Shown piece after piece: positions 8,804 to 18,974 of a stretch of 64,000 nt of DNA. Numbering within the stretch: the first letter of the stretch is position 1; each line of letters opens with the position of its first letter. Below the pieces are notes generated by a model that worked only from the letters and a program-made list of their open reading frames with translations, did not search any database and was not told the DNA's origin. Origin of the DNA: Solobacterium sp. UBA1761 (GTDB lineage: Bacteria; Bacillota_I; Bacilli_A; Erysipelotrichales; Erysipelotrichaceae); NCBI GenBank assembly GCA_002315565.1, contig DCHD01000042.1, positions 88,510 to 152,509 on the forward strand, read 5' to 3'. The position numbers were made by a program, and so were the translations under genes.

Positions 8804-10039
8804 ATGGAAAAGATACTCTTTGTCGGTGCAGTTGGAGGAATGTCATATTCTGTAAAAAGAGCTAAGGAATTAGGTTACAGAACTTTTTGTATTGATTATT
8901 ATGCTGATTCTCAGGCAAAGGACTATGCTGATGTCTCAATGCTGGAAAGCACAACCAATACAGAGGCAATAGTTAAAATAGTAAAAGAAAACGATATCGA
9001 TGGTATTTTTACGGGTTTTTCTGACAACAACATTCGATCAGCAGCATTGGTATGCGAAAATGTTGGCTTACCATGTTACACGGATTTTAAACAGATAGAA
9101 ATACTTCAGAATAAAAAAGAATTCAGAAAACTGTGCATCGAATATGGAATCAAATGTCCTAAAGAATATTCAGATATTCAAAAGATCAGATTCCCGGTTA
9201 TAGTAAAGCCCTCTGATGCCTACGCTGCAAAAGGAATAACTGTCTGTCATGACAGGAATACTCTTGATGAAGCAATCGATAAAGCTAAAGCCGCATCAAG
9301 GAATGGTGAAGTTATCATCGAAGACTATATAAGCGGCAGTGAAGTAATGGTTCACTTTGTGATGATTGACGGTAAACTGAAACTATCTTCAATTCTCGAC
9401 AGAAAACTGGCAGTAAGCTTCAGTAAGAATTCAAAACCTCTGGCACCTGTTGTCATTGAAAATTCAGATAAATATTATAACAGTGTGGTTCAAAATGAAA
9501 AGGGACTGGAAAATCTCTTTAAAGCTCTTGGATACAGAAATATTGTCGGTTTCTTACAGGGTATTGCCAATGACAATGAAGTTTATTTCTTTGAACCGGC
9601 AATTCGCTTCGGTGGCAACCTTTCAGAACTGTTTAACTATTACTGCCATGGGGTTGATGTTGTTGGAGCATTCCTTAAAGGAAGCATAAGTGGTGATTTT
9701 TCTGATTTAGATATTTCAAAAGTTAATCCGTTATTTGACAAAAAGTGCTATAACATTACTCTGTTTGCTAAAGAAGGCACAATCAAATGTGCCAATGGTG
9801 AAGATGAAACCTATGAAATTGAATCGGTCAAAGACCTGCAGAGATACTATCATATAGGTAAATGCATAACTGATGACATCAGATATACCTATGAAGCTAT
9901 TGCATACCGTATTATTATGATAGCTGATTCAAAAGAAAAGATTATTGATGATTTACATCATCTAGAGAAGGTTCTTACTCTAGTTGATGATGAAGGAAAC
10001 AATCTGCTTGATTGGACTTCCGTTTATAAAAATATGTGA
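8804..10039 (+). CDS. ATP-grasp ligase, substrate unknown
   Basis: A 411-residue cytoplasmic enzyme with a Rossmann-like pre-ATP-grasp domain (1-100), then an ATP-grasp fold: FPVIVKPSDAYAAKGI (nucleotide lysine and glycine loop), VIIEDYISGSEVMVHF, and FFEPAIRFGGNL with metal-binding Glu and Asn. Such enzymes join a carboxylate to an amine or thiol through an acyl phosphate. I chose ATG 8804, behind AGCGAGG and overlapping the end region of the transporter; an upstream in-frame ATG at 8777 lies inside that gene. It directly precedes rfbA and WecE, so it may add an amino acid to an aminosugar. That is an inference from context. Confidence 0.8.
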   Translation: MEKILFVGAVGGMSYSVKRAKELGYRTFCIDYYADSQAKDYADVSMLESTTNTEAIVKIVKENDIDGIFTGFSDNNIRSAALVCENVGLPCYTDFKQIEILQNKKEFRKLCIEYGIKCPKEYSDIQKIRFPVIVKPSDAYAAKGITVCHDRNTLDEAIDKAKAASRNGEVIIEDYISGSEVMVHFVMIDGKLKLSSILDRKLAVSFSKNSKPLAPVVIENSDKYYNSVVQNEKGLENLFKALGYRNIVGFLQGIANDNEVYFFEPAIRFGGNLSELFNYYCHGVDVVGAFLKGSISGDFSDLDISKVNPLFDKKCYNITLFAKEGTIKCANGEDETYEIESVKDLQRYYHIGKCITDDIRYTYEAIAYRIIMIADSKEKIIDDLHHLEKVLTLVDDEGNNLLDWTSVYKNM

Positions 10040-10048
10040 GGAAAAACT

Positions 10049-10948
10049 ATGAAGGGTATTATTTTGGCAGGAGGATCTGGTACCAGATTACATCCGATTA
10101 CAATCACGACTTCTAAGCAGTTATTACCGGTTTATGATAAACCGATGATCTATTATCCGTTAAGCACGTTGATGCTTGCGGGAATCAAAGACATCCTTAT
10201 TATCTCAACACCGGTTGATCTTCCAAACTTCAAAAAACTTCTGGGAGATGGTTCAGATTATGGAATAAATCTGTCATATGCTGAACAGCCATCACCAGAT
10301 GGTTTGGCACAGGCCTTTATTATTGGCGAAGAATTCATTGGTGATGACAGTTGCTGCATGATTCTTGGTGACAATATTTTCTATGGAAACGGTCTGTCAA
10401 AGATGCTTGTAAAAGCAAGAAAGAACGCCAGTGAAAACAAGAGAGCCACGGTCTTTGGGTTCTATGTAAACGATCCTGAAAGATTTGGTGTAGTAGAATT
10501 CTCTAAAGAAGGCAAGGCATTATCTTTAGAGGAGAAACCAAAAGAACCAAAATCAAATTATGCTGTAACAGGACTTTATTTCTATCCTGCCGGTGTTTCT
10601 AAGATGGCAAAACAGGTTAAACCTTCAGCGAGGGGTGAACTGGAAATCACCACACTAAATCAGATGTATCTGGAAAATGATATACTTGATGTTGGACTGT
10701 TTGGTAGAGGCTACACCTGGTTAGATACAGGAACAATGACATCACTGCTTGATGCGTCAAACTTCGTCAGAACAGTTCAGAGCCTTCAGGGTGTCGGCAT
10801 CAGTGTACCTGAAGAGATTGGCTATGTTAATGGCTGGATAACTGAAGAACAGCTATTAAAGGCTGCCAGCAAATACGGAAAATCAGATTATGGCAAATAT
10901 CTGCGTCGTGTAACTCAGAACAGATATTATTCAGACAGGGAGATATAA
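10049..10948 (+). CDS. rfbA: Glucose-1-phosphate thymidylyltransferase
   Basis: A 299-residue nucleotidyltransferase of full normal length. [14 protein letters not shown] is the nucleotide-binding signature, followed by [35 protein letters not shown] and FVVN-like sugar contacts ([19 protein letters not shown]). It makes dTDP-glucose from glucose 1-phosphate and dTTP, the entry to dTDP-deoxysugars. The product goes to RfbB, encoded 5.5 kb downstream at 16452. It sits two bases before the aminotransferase gene. The distance between rfbA and rfbB with glycosyltransferases between them is unusual compared with compact rfbABCD operons. Confidence 0.95.
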   Translation: MKGIILAGGSGTRLHPITITTSKQLLPVYDKPMIYYPLSTLMLAGIKDILIISTPVDLPNFKKLLGDGSDYGINLSYAEQPSPDGLAQAFIIGEEFIGDDSCCMILGDNIFYGNGLSKMLVKARKNASENKRATVFGFYVNDPERFGVVEFSKEGKALSLEEKPKEPKSNYAVTGLYFYPAGVSKMAKQVKPSARGELEITTLNQMYLENDILDVGLFGRGYTWLDTGTMTSLLDASNFVRTVQSLQGVGISVPEEIGYVNGWITEEQLLKAASKYGKSDYGKYLRRVTQNRYYSDREI

Positions 10949-10950
10949 AT

Positions 10951-12078
10951 ATGATTAAATTCAATATTCCTCCATATGTTGATGGAGAAGAAAAATATGT
11001 AAATGAAGCAATCGCAAGTCAGAAAATCTGTGGCGATGGCAGATTCACCAAAGAATGTCAGAAGATGCTGGAAGAACATTTCCACTCTTCAAAGATAAAA
11101 CTTACAACAAGCGGTACTACAGCTCTTGAAGCTGCTTGTGTACTTGGTGATTTTGGTCCTGGAGATGAAGTGATACTTCCTTCATTTACTTTCTCAAGCA
11201 CCGCTACAGCGATCGTTTCAACTGGTGCTACACCAGTATTTGTTGATATCCGTCCAGATACAATGAATATCGATGAAGAAAAGATTGAAGCAGCAATTAC
11301 TGATAAGACAAAAGGCATTATTGCTGTTCACTATGCTGGTGTTGGCTGTAATATGGAAAGAATCTGTGAAATCGCAAAAAAACACAATCTTTTCCTTATT
11401 GAAGATGCTGCACAGGTAGTAAACTCTTTATATCATGGAAAATATTTAGGTACATTCGGTGATGTAGGATGTTACTCATTCCACGAAACAAAGAACTATT
11501 CAATGGGTGAAGGTGGCGCAGTATCAATCAACAATCCTTCTCTATCAGACAGAATTGATATTATCAGAGAAAAGGGCACAAACAGAACGCTGTTCATTAA
11601 TGGACAGGTAGATAAATATACCTGGGTAGATAAGGGATCAAGCTATCTTCCAAGTGATATTTTGGCAGCATATCTGTATCCACAGTTACTGATTATGGAT
11701 GAAATGAGAGATAACAGAGTTGCTACATTTGATCTGTATTATGAATTGTTAACTCCATTAAAAGAAGCAGGCAAGATCGATCTTCCAACAATCCCTGAAA
11801 ACTGTGTTCATAATGGTCACATGTTCTACATCAAGTGTAAGGATATCAATGAAAGAAAGAACCTTCAGACATTCTTAAGAGAACATGAGATTGAATCTAC
11901 ATTCCATTACATTCCTCTTCACAGCGCTCCTGCAGGAAAGAAGTTCGGCAGATTTGTCGGTGAAGACAAGTATACAACAAAAGAATCTGAAAGACTGTTA
12001 AGACTTCCAATGTACTACAGACTTGCCAAGGAAGATGTTGTAAAGGTTTGTGAAACAATAAAAGAATTCTATAAGTAA
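10951..12078 (+). CDS. DegT/DnrJ/EryC1/StrS aminotransferase, WecE/RffA type (dTDP-4-keto-6-deoxyglucose transaminase)
   Basis: A 375-residue PLP enzyme. TSGTTALEAACVLG binds cofactor phosphate, LIEDAAQ provides the ring-contacting Asp, and SFHETKNYSMGEGGA holds the Schiff-base Lys181; the HETKN context is characteristic of WecE/RffA. These add an amino group to C4 of dTDP-4-keto-6-deoxyglucose, giving dTDP-4-amino-4,6-dideoxy-galactose. Substrate is available from RfbA and RfbB of this locus. No WecD-type N-acetyltransferase is seen nearby. A related sugar aminotransferase specificity (for example VioA or DesI type) cannot be excluded. Confidence 0.85.
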   Translation: MIKFNIPPYVDGEEKYVNEAIASQKICGDGRFTKECQKMLEEHFHSSKIKLTTSGTTALEAACVLGDFGPGDEVILPSFTFSSTATAIVSTGATPVFVDIRPDTMNIDEEKIEAAITDKTKGIIAVHYAGVGCNMERICEIAKKHNLFLIEDAAQVVNSLYHGKYLGTFGDVGCYSFHETKNYSMGEGGAVSINNPSLSDRIDIIREKGTNRTLFINGQVDKYTWVDKGSSYLPSDILAAYLYPQLLIMDEMRDNRVATFDLYYELLTPLKEAGKIDLPTIPENCVHNGHMFYIKCKDINERKNLQTFLREHEIESTFHYIPLHSAPAGKKFGRFVGEDKYTTKESERLLRLPMYYRLAKEDVVKVCETIKEFYK

Positions 12079-12079
12079 A

Positions 12080-13039
12080 ATGAAACTAAGTGTTGTTGTC
12101 CCAGTGTATAACGTTGAAAAGTATCTAGGCAAGTGCCTGGATTCTTTGGTTAATCAGACATATGAAGATTTGGAAATCATCGTAGTAAATGACGGCACAA
12201 AAGACAATAGCCAGTCAATCATTGACAAATATACTAACTCATATCCTAATAAGGTTAAATCATTCATTAAAGTTAACGGTGGTCTTGCTGATGCCAGAAA
12301 TTTTGGTATTCAGTATGCAGAAGGTGAATATTTAACCTTTTTAGATAGCGATGATTATATTGAACCTGATACCTATAAGAATATGATGAAGATTGCAGTC
12401 AACGAAAACTGTGACCTTGTTGTAGCTGACTTACAGTATGAATGGGAAGATGGCAGCAAGGAATCCTTCAAAAAGGAAGGACTAAACAGAGTATCTGATG
12501 ATGATTTAAAGAACCTCTTCTTGTCCCCTTTGTTTGCTTGGAACAAAATATATAAGAAAGAACTTTTTGATAAACTTGAGTGCAGATATCCGGTTGGCAT
12601 GTGGTATGAAGATATTCCGGTATCATTGAAATATTTCGCAAATATAAAGAAAGTTGGTTACTATAAAGGACTTTCCTACCACTATCTGCAGCGCAATACC
12701 TCTATCATGGGCAGCTCATATAATGATAAAATGTATGATATCTTTACTATCTTTAAAAATGTAGTTAAAGAATATAAAGAAAGTGGAAGATATGAACAGT
12801 ATAGAGATGAACTTGAATATCTGTTTGTAGAACATTTTCTGGTTTATGGTGCATTCAGGTTCTTAAGAACAGAGCACTATAAAGAACTCATGAATGTCGG
12901 TTTTAAGACTGTTAGGGAATATTTCCCTGAATACATAAACAACAGATATCTTAAGACATTCAATCTTAAAAACAGGCTGTTCCTTTTTACAAACAGCAGA
13001 CTGACCATGTCTTTCTGGCACTGGTATTTAACAAAGTAG
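12080..13039 (+). CDS. Family 2 glycosyltransferase (EpsJ/WcaA-like)
   Basis: A 319-residue GT-A enzyme: KLSVVVPVYNVEKYLGKCLD, EIIVVNDGTKDNS, LADARNFGIQYAEGEY and FLDSDDYIEPD, where the SDD aspartates bind metal and nucleotide sugar. No membrane helix is evident; the C-terminal third (about 220-319) is helical and basic, as in peripheral enzymes that act on lipid-linked oligosaccharides. The ATG follows the WecE stop by one base with no Shine-Dalgarno, so translation is probably coupled. It is one of three closely similar GT2 proteins in the locus (with 18974 and 21474). The sugar is unknown. Confidence 0.85.
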   Translation: MKLSVVVPVYNVEKYLGKCLDSLVNQTYEDLEIIVVNDGTKDNSQSIIDKYTNSYPNKVKSFIKVNGGLADARNFGIQYAEGEYLTFLDSDDYIEPDTYKNMMKIAVNENCDLVVADLQYEWEDGSKESFKKEGLNRVSDDDLKNLFLSPLFAWNKIYKKELFDKLECRYPVGMWYEDIPVSLKYFANIKKVGYYKGLSYHYLQRNTSIMGSSYNDKMYDIFTIFKNVVKEYKESGRYEQYRDELEYLFVEHFLVYGAFRFLRTEHYKELMNVGFKTVREYFPEYINNRYLKTFNLKNRLFLFTNSRLTMSFWHWYLTK

Positions 13040-13040
13040 T

Positions 13041-14180
13041 ATGGAAAAGAAAAATATCTTATTTGTTAATGACGAAATGACAATGGGTGGTGTAGCAAGA
13101 ATACTTAATACACTGCTTACTTATATCGATAGAGACAGATATAATGTCGATCTTTTGGTAATTCATAAAAGAGGGGAACTTTTAAGTGAAATACCGGAAG
13201 GAATCAATGTGATTGAAGGTACGAAGTTTTTTGATACAGTAGATGTTCCGCTTGATCAGAGTAAAGGTAAATATCTGATTAAAAAACTGATTCTGCTTTT
13301 CTATATGAAAACAGGATTTATCAAAAAGAAGATTGAAATAGAAAGAAAGAAAATACTTAATAAACAATACGATATAGAATTCAGTGCAAAAGAAGGATTC
13401 TGTACTATTTTCACTGCCTATGGTGATTCAAAAAAGAAACTTAACTGGGTTCAGGTAGACTATAAAGAATCAAACTATTCAAGACACCATATGGGCTTAG
13501 TTACGGATGCTTTAAAGAGAATCGACATGAATATTGCCTGCAGCGACACCGTTCTTAACAGTTATAAAGAACTGTTCGGTGTTGAAAGAATAGTCAAGAT
13601 ACGAAATCTTGTCGATGAGGCGCGTATTCATAGACTTTCAAAAGAAACAGCAGTAACGAAGATCGACAAAGATAAAATCAATCTTATCTGTGTAGCAAGG
13701 TTTCACAAGCAGAAAGGTGTTGATCGTCTGATTAAAGCTTATGCAAAACTGAAAGACTACTATAAACTGACAATTATTGGAGATGGTGAGCTCAAAGACG
13801 AATTATATGAACTCGCAAAAGAACTTGGAGTATTTGAAGATATTGTCTGGACAGGAATTATGACTAATCCATATCCGGAAATCAGACAGTCTGATTTACT
13901 AGTAATGCCGTCTTTATATGAGGGTTATCCTACTTTATCAATAGAAACATTATTAAGTGGTACACCTGTTCTATCAACAGAAGTTGCCGGCATCAAAGAG
14001 CAGATTACTAAAGAAGAATATGGATGGGTAATCGACAACAATGATGATGAAGTATACAGAAAGCTTTCGGAAATAAAAGAAAGCAAAACACTTCTGAATA
14101 GCTACAAAGAAAAGCTTGCAGATTATCATTACGATAATGACAGAATAATGAGAAGTTACTATGAACAGTTTGAAAAATAG
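13041..14180 (+). CDS. Family 4 glycosyltransferase (GT-B fold)
   Basis: A 379-residue enzyme. The N-terminal half begins NILFVNDEMTMGGVARILNTL, typical of the acceptor domain. The C-terminal half has INLICVARFHKQKGVDRLI, DLLVMPSLYEGYPTLSIETL (the EX7E donor-binding region) and a TEVAGIKEQI segment, all family 4 signatures. It should build the repeat unit on the cytoplasmic face of the membrane. Start is one base after the preceding stop; its 3' end overlaps the YfhO gene by 20 bases. The nucleotide sugar cannot be assigned. Confidence 0.87.
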   Translation: MEKKNILFVNDEMTMGGVARILNTLLTYIDRDRYNVDLLVIHKRGELLSEIPEGINVIEGTKFFDTVDVPLDQSKGKYLIKKLILLFYMKTGFIKKKIEIERKKILNKQYDIEFSAKEGFCTIFTAYGDSKKKLNWVQVDYKESNYSRHHMGLVTDALKRIDMNIACSDTVLNSYKELFGVERIVKIRNLVDEARIHRLSKETAVTKIDKDKINLICVARFHKQKGVDRLIKAYAKLKDYYKLTIIGDGELKDELYELAKELGVFEDIVWTGIMTNPYPEIRQSDLLVMPSLYEGYPTLSIETLLSGTPVLSTEVAGIKEQITKEEYGWVIDNNDDEVYRKLSEIKESKTLLNSYKEKLADYHYDNDRIMRSYYEQFEK

Positions 14181-16455
14181 ATTAAAAAACACGTTATCAG
14201 AAAACAGAGAACTTTTATTGCTTGTTCTTGTTTTGACGCTGGGAACACTGGCTCTGTTTTTGCCTACCTGGCTTGAAGGAAACTATTATGTTGCCGGTGG
14301 AGATGTAAAGACCCAGACATTCCCGTTTTTTGTAATGTGCAGAAACGAATGGATAAGTGCCCTTAAGAACAGAACACTGCCTTTCTATTCCTGGTATGAT
14401 TTTCTGGGAAATAATATTTGGGCATCAAAGAGCAGAAACGGTCTGCTTGGAATCTATTATTTTATTGCCTATCTGTTTCCTTTTAATTTCTGGGTAACAT
14501 ATGAGATAATGTGCTATCTAAAAATACTTGTTTCAGGAATACTGTTCTATTTATATCTGAAAAACAGAAACAAAGATTCCAAATGGAAACTGCTTGGTGG
14601 AATCTGTTATGGTCTATCAAGCTATATCGTCTATTTTACATCAGCACCTTATTTTGACTCATTCTATTCACTTATTCCCCTGTTTTTCTTAGGAATTGAA
14701 AAGTATCTTAAAGATAATAAACTTGTTTTATTTACAGTGGCAGTAATACTGCTGTGTTCATGCAATCTGTATCTTTTCTATTCGTTGAGCCTGTTTACCC
14801 CGATCTATTTCCTGTACCGATATTACAATATTCACGGTTCATTAAAAGGATGGCTTATCAGTGCACTGAAACTGATCGGATGTTATGTTGTTGGTTTCAT
14901 TACGACTGGAGTCATTATTCTTCCTGCAGCAGATTATTTGTTACAGAACGAAAGAGTCGGAGGAAAAGGTTTTCAGTTATTCTTTGAAGATGTAAAGATG
15001 TACCTTCACCTTCTGATTGTTTCGTTTGTGCCTAGTTATTCTTATATCTATGGTAATAATATTTTCAACTATTCATCTCATGCGCTGAAAGAGATTCTGA
15101 TATATTCCGGAAGTGCAGTGACTCTTGTTATTCCACAGTTATCTGTTCAGAAAAACAAGAAGCATTTATGGTCAACTTTGATTGTTTATCTGATAATGAT
15201 GCTAACACTCTTTACTTCTGTTGGCGGATCAATTACAAACGGATTCAGCGAAGTAAGTTTCAGATGGACATATATCATCATATTCATGAATGTTTCGCTT
15301 GCTGTTGAACTACTCGATAACAGGGAGTCGTTCTCAAAGAAACTCTTAACAGGTACAGCAATCTTAGAAAGTGTTCTTATTGTATTGTGTTTTGTATCTG
15401 CTGTTTATATTGAGGGTGAACAGCTTGAATCATATGGTATCCAGTCTTTGATATATGCGATTACAATAGTATTTATTCTTCTGACTGCCTGTCTACTAAA
15501 CAGAAACAGCTACAGAAAGATAATAATTATTACAATTTCAGAACTTCTTCTGTTTACTTCAATCAAAGGATACAATTCACGTAATACAGGTGTCAGTAAG
15601 AGTGATTATGAATCAGTGACAACTGTACTATCAGACAGTAACTACGACCTTGATTACTATCTTAATAATCTCGAAGAAGGAAACGAGAGCGAGTTCTTTA
15701 GAGTATATGTTCCTCAGGGTTCAATATACTGGAGCTTTTCTTATAACCTGAATAAAGTTTATGGTCTTAAAGGATTATCAACATACGATTCAATGTATGC
15801 ACCAAGCTTTAAGAGTATGAAATCTATGAACCCTGATGAAATCAAGGTGATTATTGACTGGCAGTATGATATTACTGACAGCGGATTGGTTGACTTCCTT
15901 TCTACAAAATATTCAATAACAACATCCGAAGAAGAGATTCCATTTACAGAATACGAGATTCTTGATACCACTTACCGTGGTTCACTGATTGTTGCGAAAA
16001 ACTGTGGATATAAGCCATTCGGAAGAACATATACAGAACTGATGACGGTTAAAGAGTTTGACAATAATACAGAACTGTTGAAAACGAATGTTGTATGCAG
16101 TGAAAACGATTATGAAACCATAAAAGAATATCTTGTTTCTGATACAGTATCTGATTTGGAAAATATTGAAGTCTACAATAACTCATTAAGAGGTGAGTTA
16201 TACAGTGACGACAAATCATTTATGGTTATCTCCCTTCCATATGATGAAGGATGGAAAATACTGGTAAATGGTGAAGAAGTAACTGTCTATAAAGTAAACG
16301 GAGGAACAATGGGTATTCCTGTTGAAGCTGGCACAAATACTATTGAAATGTATTTTGTACCAAAGGGCTTCAAACTTGGAGCGCTTATGACAGCTACAGG
16401 TGTAATTGCGTTTATTGTTATAATATTTATTGATAGAAGGAAGAACAGAGTATGA
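14161..16455 (+). CDS. YfhO family membrane protein (GT-C-like, extracytoplasmic glycosyltransferase)
   Basis: A 764-residue protein with about 12-13 membrane segments in its first 470 residues, then an extracellular domain (about 490-735) and a last helix near 740-757. The first outside loop holds YYVAGGDVKTQTFPF, the acidic loop expected of GT-C enzymes, and the late SLPYDEGWKILVNGEEV block is typical of YfhO proteins. YfhO moves a sugar from polyprenyl phosphate to teichoic acid in Bacillus and Listeria. The likely donor synthase is the CsbB-like GT2 at 6364. The start overlaps the GT4 gene; GAGAAG lies upstream. Its end overlaps rfbB (ATGA). Confidence 0.8.
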   Translation: MNSLKNRLKNTLSENRELLLLVLVLTLGTLALFLPTWLEGNYYVAGGDVKTQTFPFFVMCRNEWISALKNRTLPFYSWYDFLGNNIWASKSRNGLLGIYYFIAYLFPFNFWVTYEIMCYLKILVSGILFYLYLKNRNKDSKWKLLGGICYGLSSYIVYFTSAPYFDSFYSLIPLFFLGIEKYLKDNKLVLFTVAVILLCSCNLYLFYSLSLFTPIYFLYRYYNIHGSLKGWLISALKLIGCYVVGFITTGVIILPAADYLLQNERVGGKGFQLFFEDVKMYLHLLIVSFVPSYSYIYGNNIFNYSSHALKEILIYSGSAVTLVIPQLSVQKNKKHLWSTLIVYLIMMLTLFTSVGGSITNGFSEVSFRWTYIIIFMNVSLAVELLDNRESFSKKLLTGTAILESVLIVLCFVSAVYIEGEQLESYGIQSLIYAITIVFILLTACLLNRNSYRKIIIITISELLLFTSIKGYNSRNTGVSKSDYESVTTVLSDSNYDLDYYLNNLEEGNESEFFRVYVPQGSIYWSFSYNLNKVYGLKGLSTYDSMYAPSFKSMKSMNPDEIKVIIDWQYDITDSGLVDFLSTKYSITTSEEEIPFTEYEILDTTYRGSLIVAKNCGYKPFGRTYTELMTVKEFDNNTELLKTNVVCSENDYETIKEYLVSDTVSDLENIEVYNNSLRGELYSDDKSFMVISLPYDEGWKILVNGEEVTVYKVNGGTMGIPVEAGTNTIEMYFVPKGFKLGALMTATGVIAFIVIIFIDRRKNRV

Positions 16456-17471
16456 AAATTTTAGTTACTGGAGCCGCTGGCTTCATCGGAACAAACTTTG
16501 TATATTATGAACTTGAAAAACATCCTGAAGACAAAATAGTTGGACTGGATCTATTGACATATGCGGGAAATCTTGAAAATCTCGATGGATGTAAAAACAA
16601 TCCTAACTTTTCATTTGTAAAAATGGATATTAGAGACAGAAAAGAAATCTTTGACCTGTTTGAAAAAGAAAAGTTTGATGTTGTAGTCAATTTTGCTGCT
16701 GAATCACATGTTGACAGATCAATTGAAAATCCAGAAGTATTTTTGAAAACAAATATTTTAGGCACTCAGGTTCTAATGGATGCATCTATTAAATATGGTG
16801 TAAAGAGATATCATCAGGTATCTACTGATGAAGTTTATGGTGATTTGCCACTGGACAGACCTGATATGTTCTTTACAGAAGATACACCTATTCATACTTC
16901 AAGCCCATACTCATCAAGTAAAGCCGGTGCAGATTTGCTGGTTGGTGCATATCACAGAACCTATGGCTTACCTGTAACAATTTCCAGATGCTCAAATAAC
17001 TATGGGCCTTACCAGTTCCCTGAAAAACTGATTCCTTTGATGATAAATAACTGCCAGAACAACAAGTCTTTACCTGTCTATGGTGAAGGCCTGAATGTAA
17101 GAGACTGGCTGTATGTTGAAGACCATTGCAAAGCCATTGATCTGATTATCAGAAACGGCAAAGTTGGTGAAGTCTACAATATCGGTGGTCATAACGAAAT
17201 GAGAAACATCGATATTGTTAAACTGATAATCAGACATCTCAACAAATCAGAAGACCTAATTACCTATGTAACAGACAGAAAGGGTCATGACTTAAGATAT
17301 GCGATTGACCCAACAAAAATTCATAATGAACTAGGCTGGCTGCCTGAAACAATGTTCAAAGATGGCATCGTCAAGACTATTGACTGGTATCTGAACAATA
17401 AAGAGTGGATGGAAAAAATAGTGTCTGGTGAATATCAGAACTATTATGACAGCATGTATAAAAACCGATAA
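16452..17471 (+). CDS. rfbB: dTDP-glucose 4,6-dehydratase
   Basis: A 339-residue short-chain dehydrogenase-type enzyme. GAAGFIGTN is the NAD-binding loop, STDEVYGDL supplies the catalytic Thr-Asp-Glu, and PYSSSKAGAD gives Tyr153 and Lys157. GPYQFPEKLIP and DWLYVEDHCKAI are typical of RmlB. It converts dTDP-glucose to dTDP-4-keto-6-deoxyglucose, the shared intermediate used by WecE-type transaminases. It overlaps the YfhO gene by four bases (ATGA). No rfbC or rfbD accompanies it, which argues against rhamnose as the end product of this locus. Confidence 0.95.
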   Translation: MKILVTGAAGFIGTNFVYYELEKHPEDKIVGLDLLTYAGNLENLDGCKNNPNFSFVKMDIRDRKEIFDLFEKEKFDVVVNFAAESHVDRSIENPEVFLKTNILGTQVLMDASIKYGVKRYHQVSTDEVYGDLPLDRPDMFFTEDTPIHTSSPYSSSKAGADLLVGAYHRTYGLPVTISRCSNNYGPYQFPEKLIPLMINNCQNNKSLPVYGEGLNVRDWLYVEDHCKAIDLIIRNGKVGEVYNIGGHNEMRNIDIVKLIIRHLNKSEDLITYVTDRKGHDLRYAIDPTKIHNELGWLPETMFKDGIVKTIDWYLNNKEWMEKIVSGEYQNYYDSMYKNR

Positions 17472-17474
17472 AGA

Positions 17475-18974
17475 ATGATCAAGAAACTGCTGAATAAAAA
17501 GTATGCATATATCCTTGGAGGCCTGTTTGTACTGGGCCTTTTTGCCTATACAACATACTGCACTCCTCTGGCAGGAGATGACTGGGGATATGCGTTAAAC
17601 GGAATGAAAGGTCATCCGATACAATCGGCAATAGAATTCTATTACGGCTGGTCAGGAAGACTCTTCAGTGAACTGTGGGGATTTGTAGTTGCACCTAGAA
17701 AGTGGTTGTGGAATATTATCAATCCAATTCTTTTCGCATCTATCTTTATCTTTGCCTATAAACTGGCTGATATAAAAAAGAAATATGTTATATCAGCACT
17801 ACTGATAATCGCAATCATGCTGACAGCACAGGAATCACTCAGAATGGAAACTTATTCCTGGATTATGGGTACTACCTATGTAATACCTCTGTGTTTATCG
17901 TTAATCTATTTCTATAGTATAGATAAAGCTTTTAAAGACGACATTAAACCAAGGTGGCTCTATCTGAACAATCTTCTTTTGATTGTTGGCTGTCTGATGA
18001 TGGAAAACATCTCGGCAACGGTAGTCGGTTCAATCTTTATTATTGGTGTATATGCATATTTCAAAAAGAAAGAATTATTGAAATATCTCATTATCAACTT
18101 CGTTGTGGCATTGGCTGCATTTACCATAATGCGTGTTTCTCCAGGAAGCGAATACCGCCTGTTAAGAGACAGCGCTGCCTGGAATGAACTTTCAATCATT
18201 GAAAAAGCCATTCAGGCTTATCCGACATTTATTGACCTGACTTTCATCAGAAACAGATATCTGATTGTCCTGATGTCAGGCGTTTTCTTTGCATTCAATC
18301 TTTTCTCTAAAGTAAAAAACAGAAAAGCAGTGAGAATTATCAGTGGAATTACAATGTTGTCGGCTATTGCAGTTGAAATGAGTTTCTTACTTTTTTCTGA
18401 TAATATGCTTCTTGATTCAGAAGGATTGTTCTCATCGGTTTTCTGGCCTTGGTACTGTGTTGTTATTCTGACTGATCTTTTTGTACTGATAGAGAATGAA
18501 TACGACAAAGCCAAAGCAATCATTCTCTTTGTGATTGCTGGAACATGTTCTTTAGTAATGCTTGAGTCACCTATCTTTGGCGATCGAAGTGTAATCTATA
18601 CTTTGTATTATCTGGCTTGTTTAAGTGCTTTTATCTTTGAAAGAGTTGATTATGATACTGTGCTTGAAAAGAAAGCAGTAGCAGTTACATGCCTATTTGG
18701 ACTGTTGCTTGCAGGATTAATCGGTTTACGTACCAAGACATATATCTACAAATATACAATTTCCAGAAATGCCCAGATAGAAAGACTTGAGATTATTGAA
18801 TACTATAAGAACAATCCTGATGTTGAAGAAGCTTGGATTCCAAGATTTCCTATCTATACACTGCACGGCATTGATATCGAACCTGATGATACATATCATC
18901 TCGAAACATTCAAGGAGTATTTTAAACTACCTCAGGCTGCAGATAAGATTATTTTCTATGTAAAGGATGAATGA
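17475..18974 (+). CDS. DUF6056-like polytopic membrane protein, possible GT-C glycosyltransferase
   Basis: A 499-residue protein with about 11-12 membrane segments and a short C-terminal extracellular tail. The first outside loop has TPLAGDDWGYALNG; paired acidic residues there are the usual catalytic mark of GT-C enzymes, and MNGM/WSGRLFSELWG follows. The pattern resembles DUF6056 proteins, whose function is not established. It starts three bases after rfbB without a Shine-Dalgarno and overlaps the next GT2. A role in adding a lipid-linked sugar outside the membrane is plausible. Polymerase or flippase functions are not excluded. Confidence 0.6.
   Translation: MIKKLLNKKYAYILGGLFVLGLFAYTTYCTPLAGDDWGYALNGMKGHPIQSAIEFYYGWSGRLFSELWGFVVAPRKWLWNIINPILFASIFIFAYKLADIKKKYVISALLIIAIMLTAQESLRMETYSWIMGTTYVIPLCLSLIYFYSIDKAFKDDIKPRWLYLNNLLLIVGCLMMENISATVVGSIFIIGVYAYFKKKELLKYLIINFVVALAAFTIMRVSPGSEYRLLRDSAAWNELSIIEKAIQAYPTFIDLTFIRNRYLIVLMSGVFFAFNLFSKVKNRKAVRIISGITMLSAIAVEMSFLLFSDNMLLDSEGLFSSVFWPWYCVVILTDLFVLIENEYDKAKAIILFVIAGTCSLVMLESPIFGDRSVIYTLYYLACLSAFIFERVDYDTVLEKKAVAVTCLFGLLLAGLIGLRTKTYIYKYTISRNAQIERLEIIEYYKNNPDVEEAWIPRFPIYTLHGIDIEPDDTYHLETFKEYFKLPQAADKIIFYVKDE

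Noticed and set aside
10049..17471. dTDP-rhamnose pathway
   Set aside because: RfbA and RfbB are present but RfbC and RfbD are not found in the window, while a WecE-type transaminase is.
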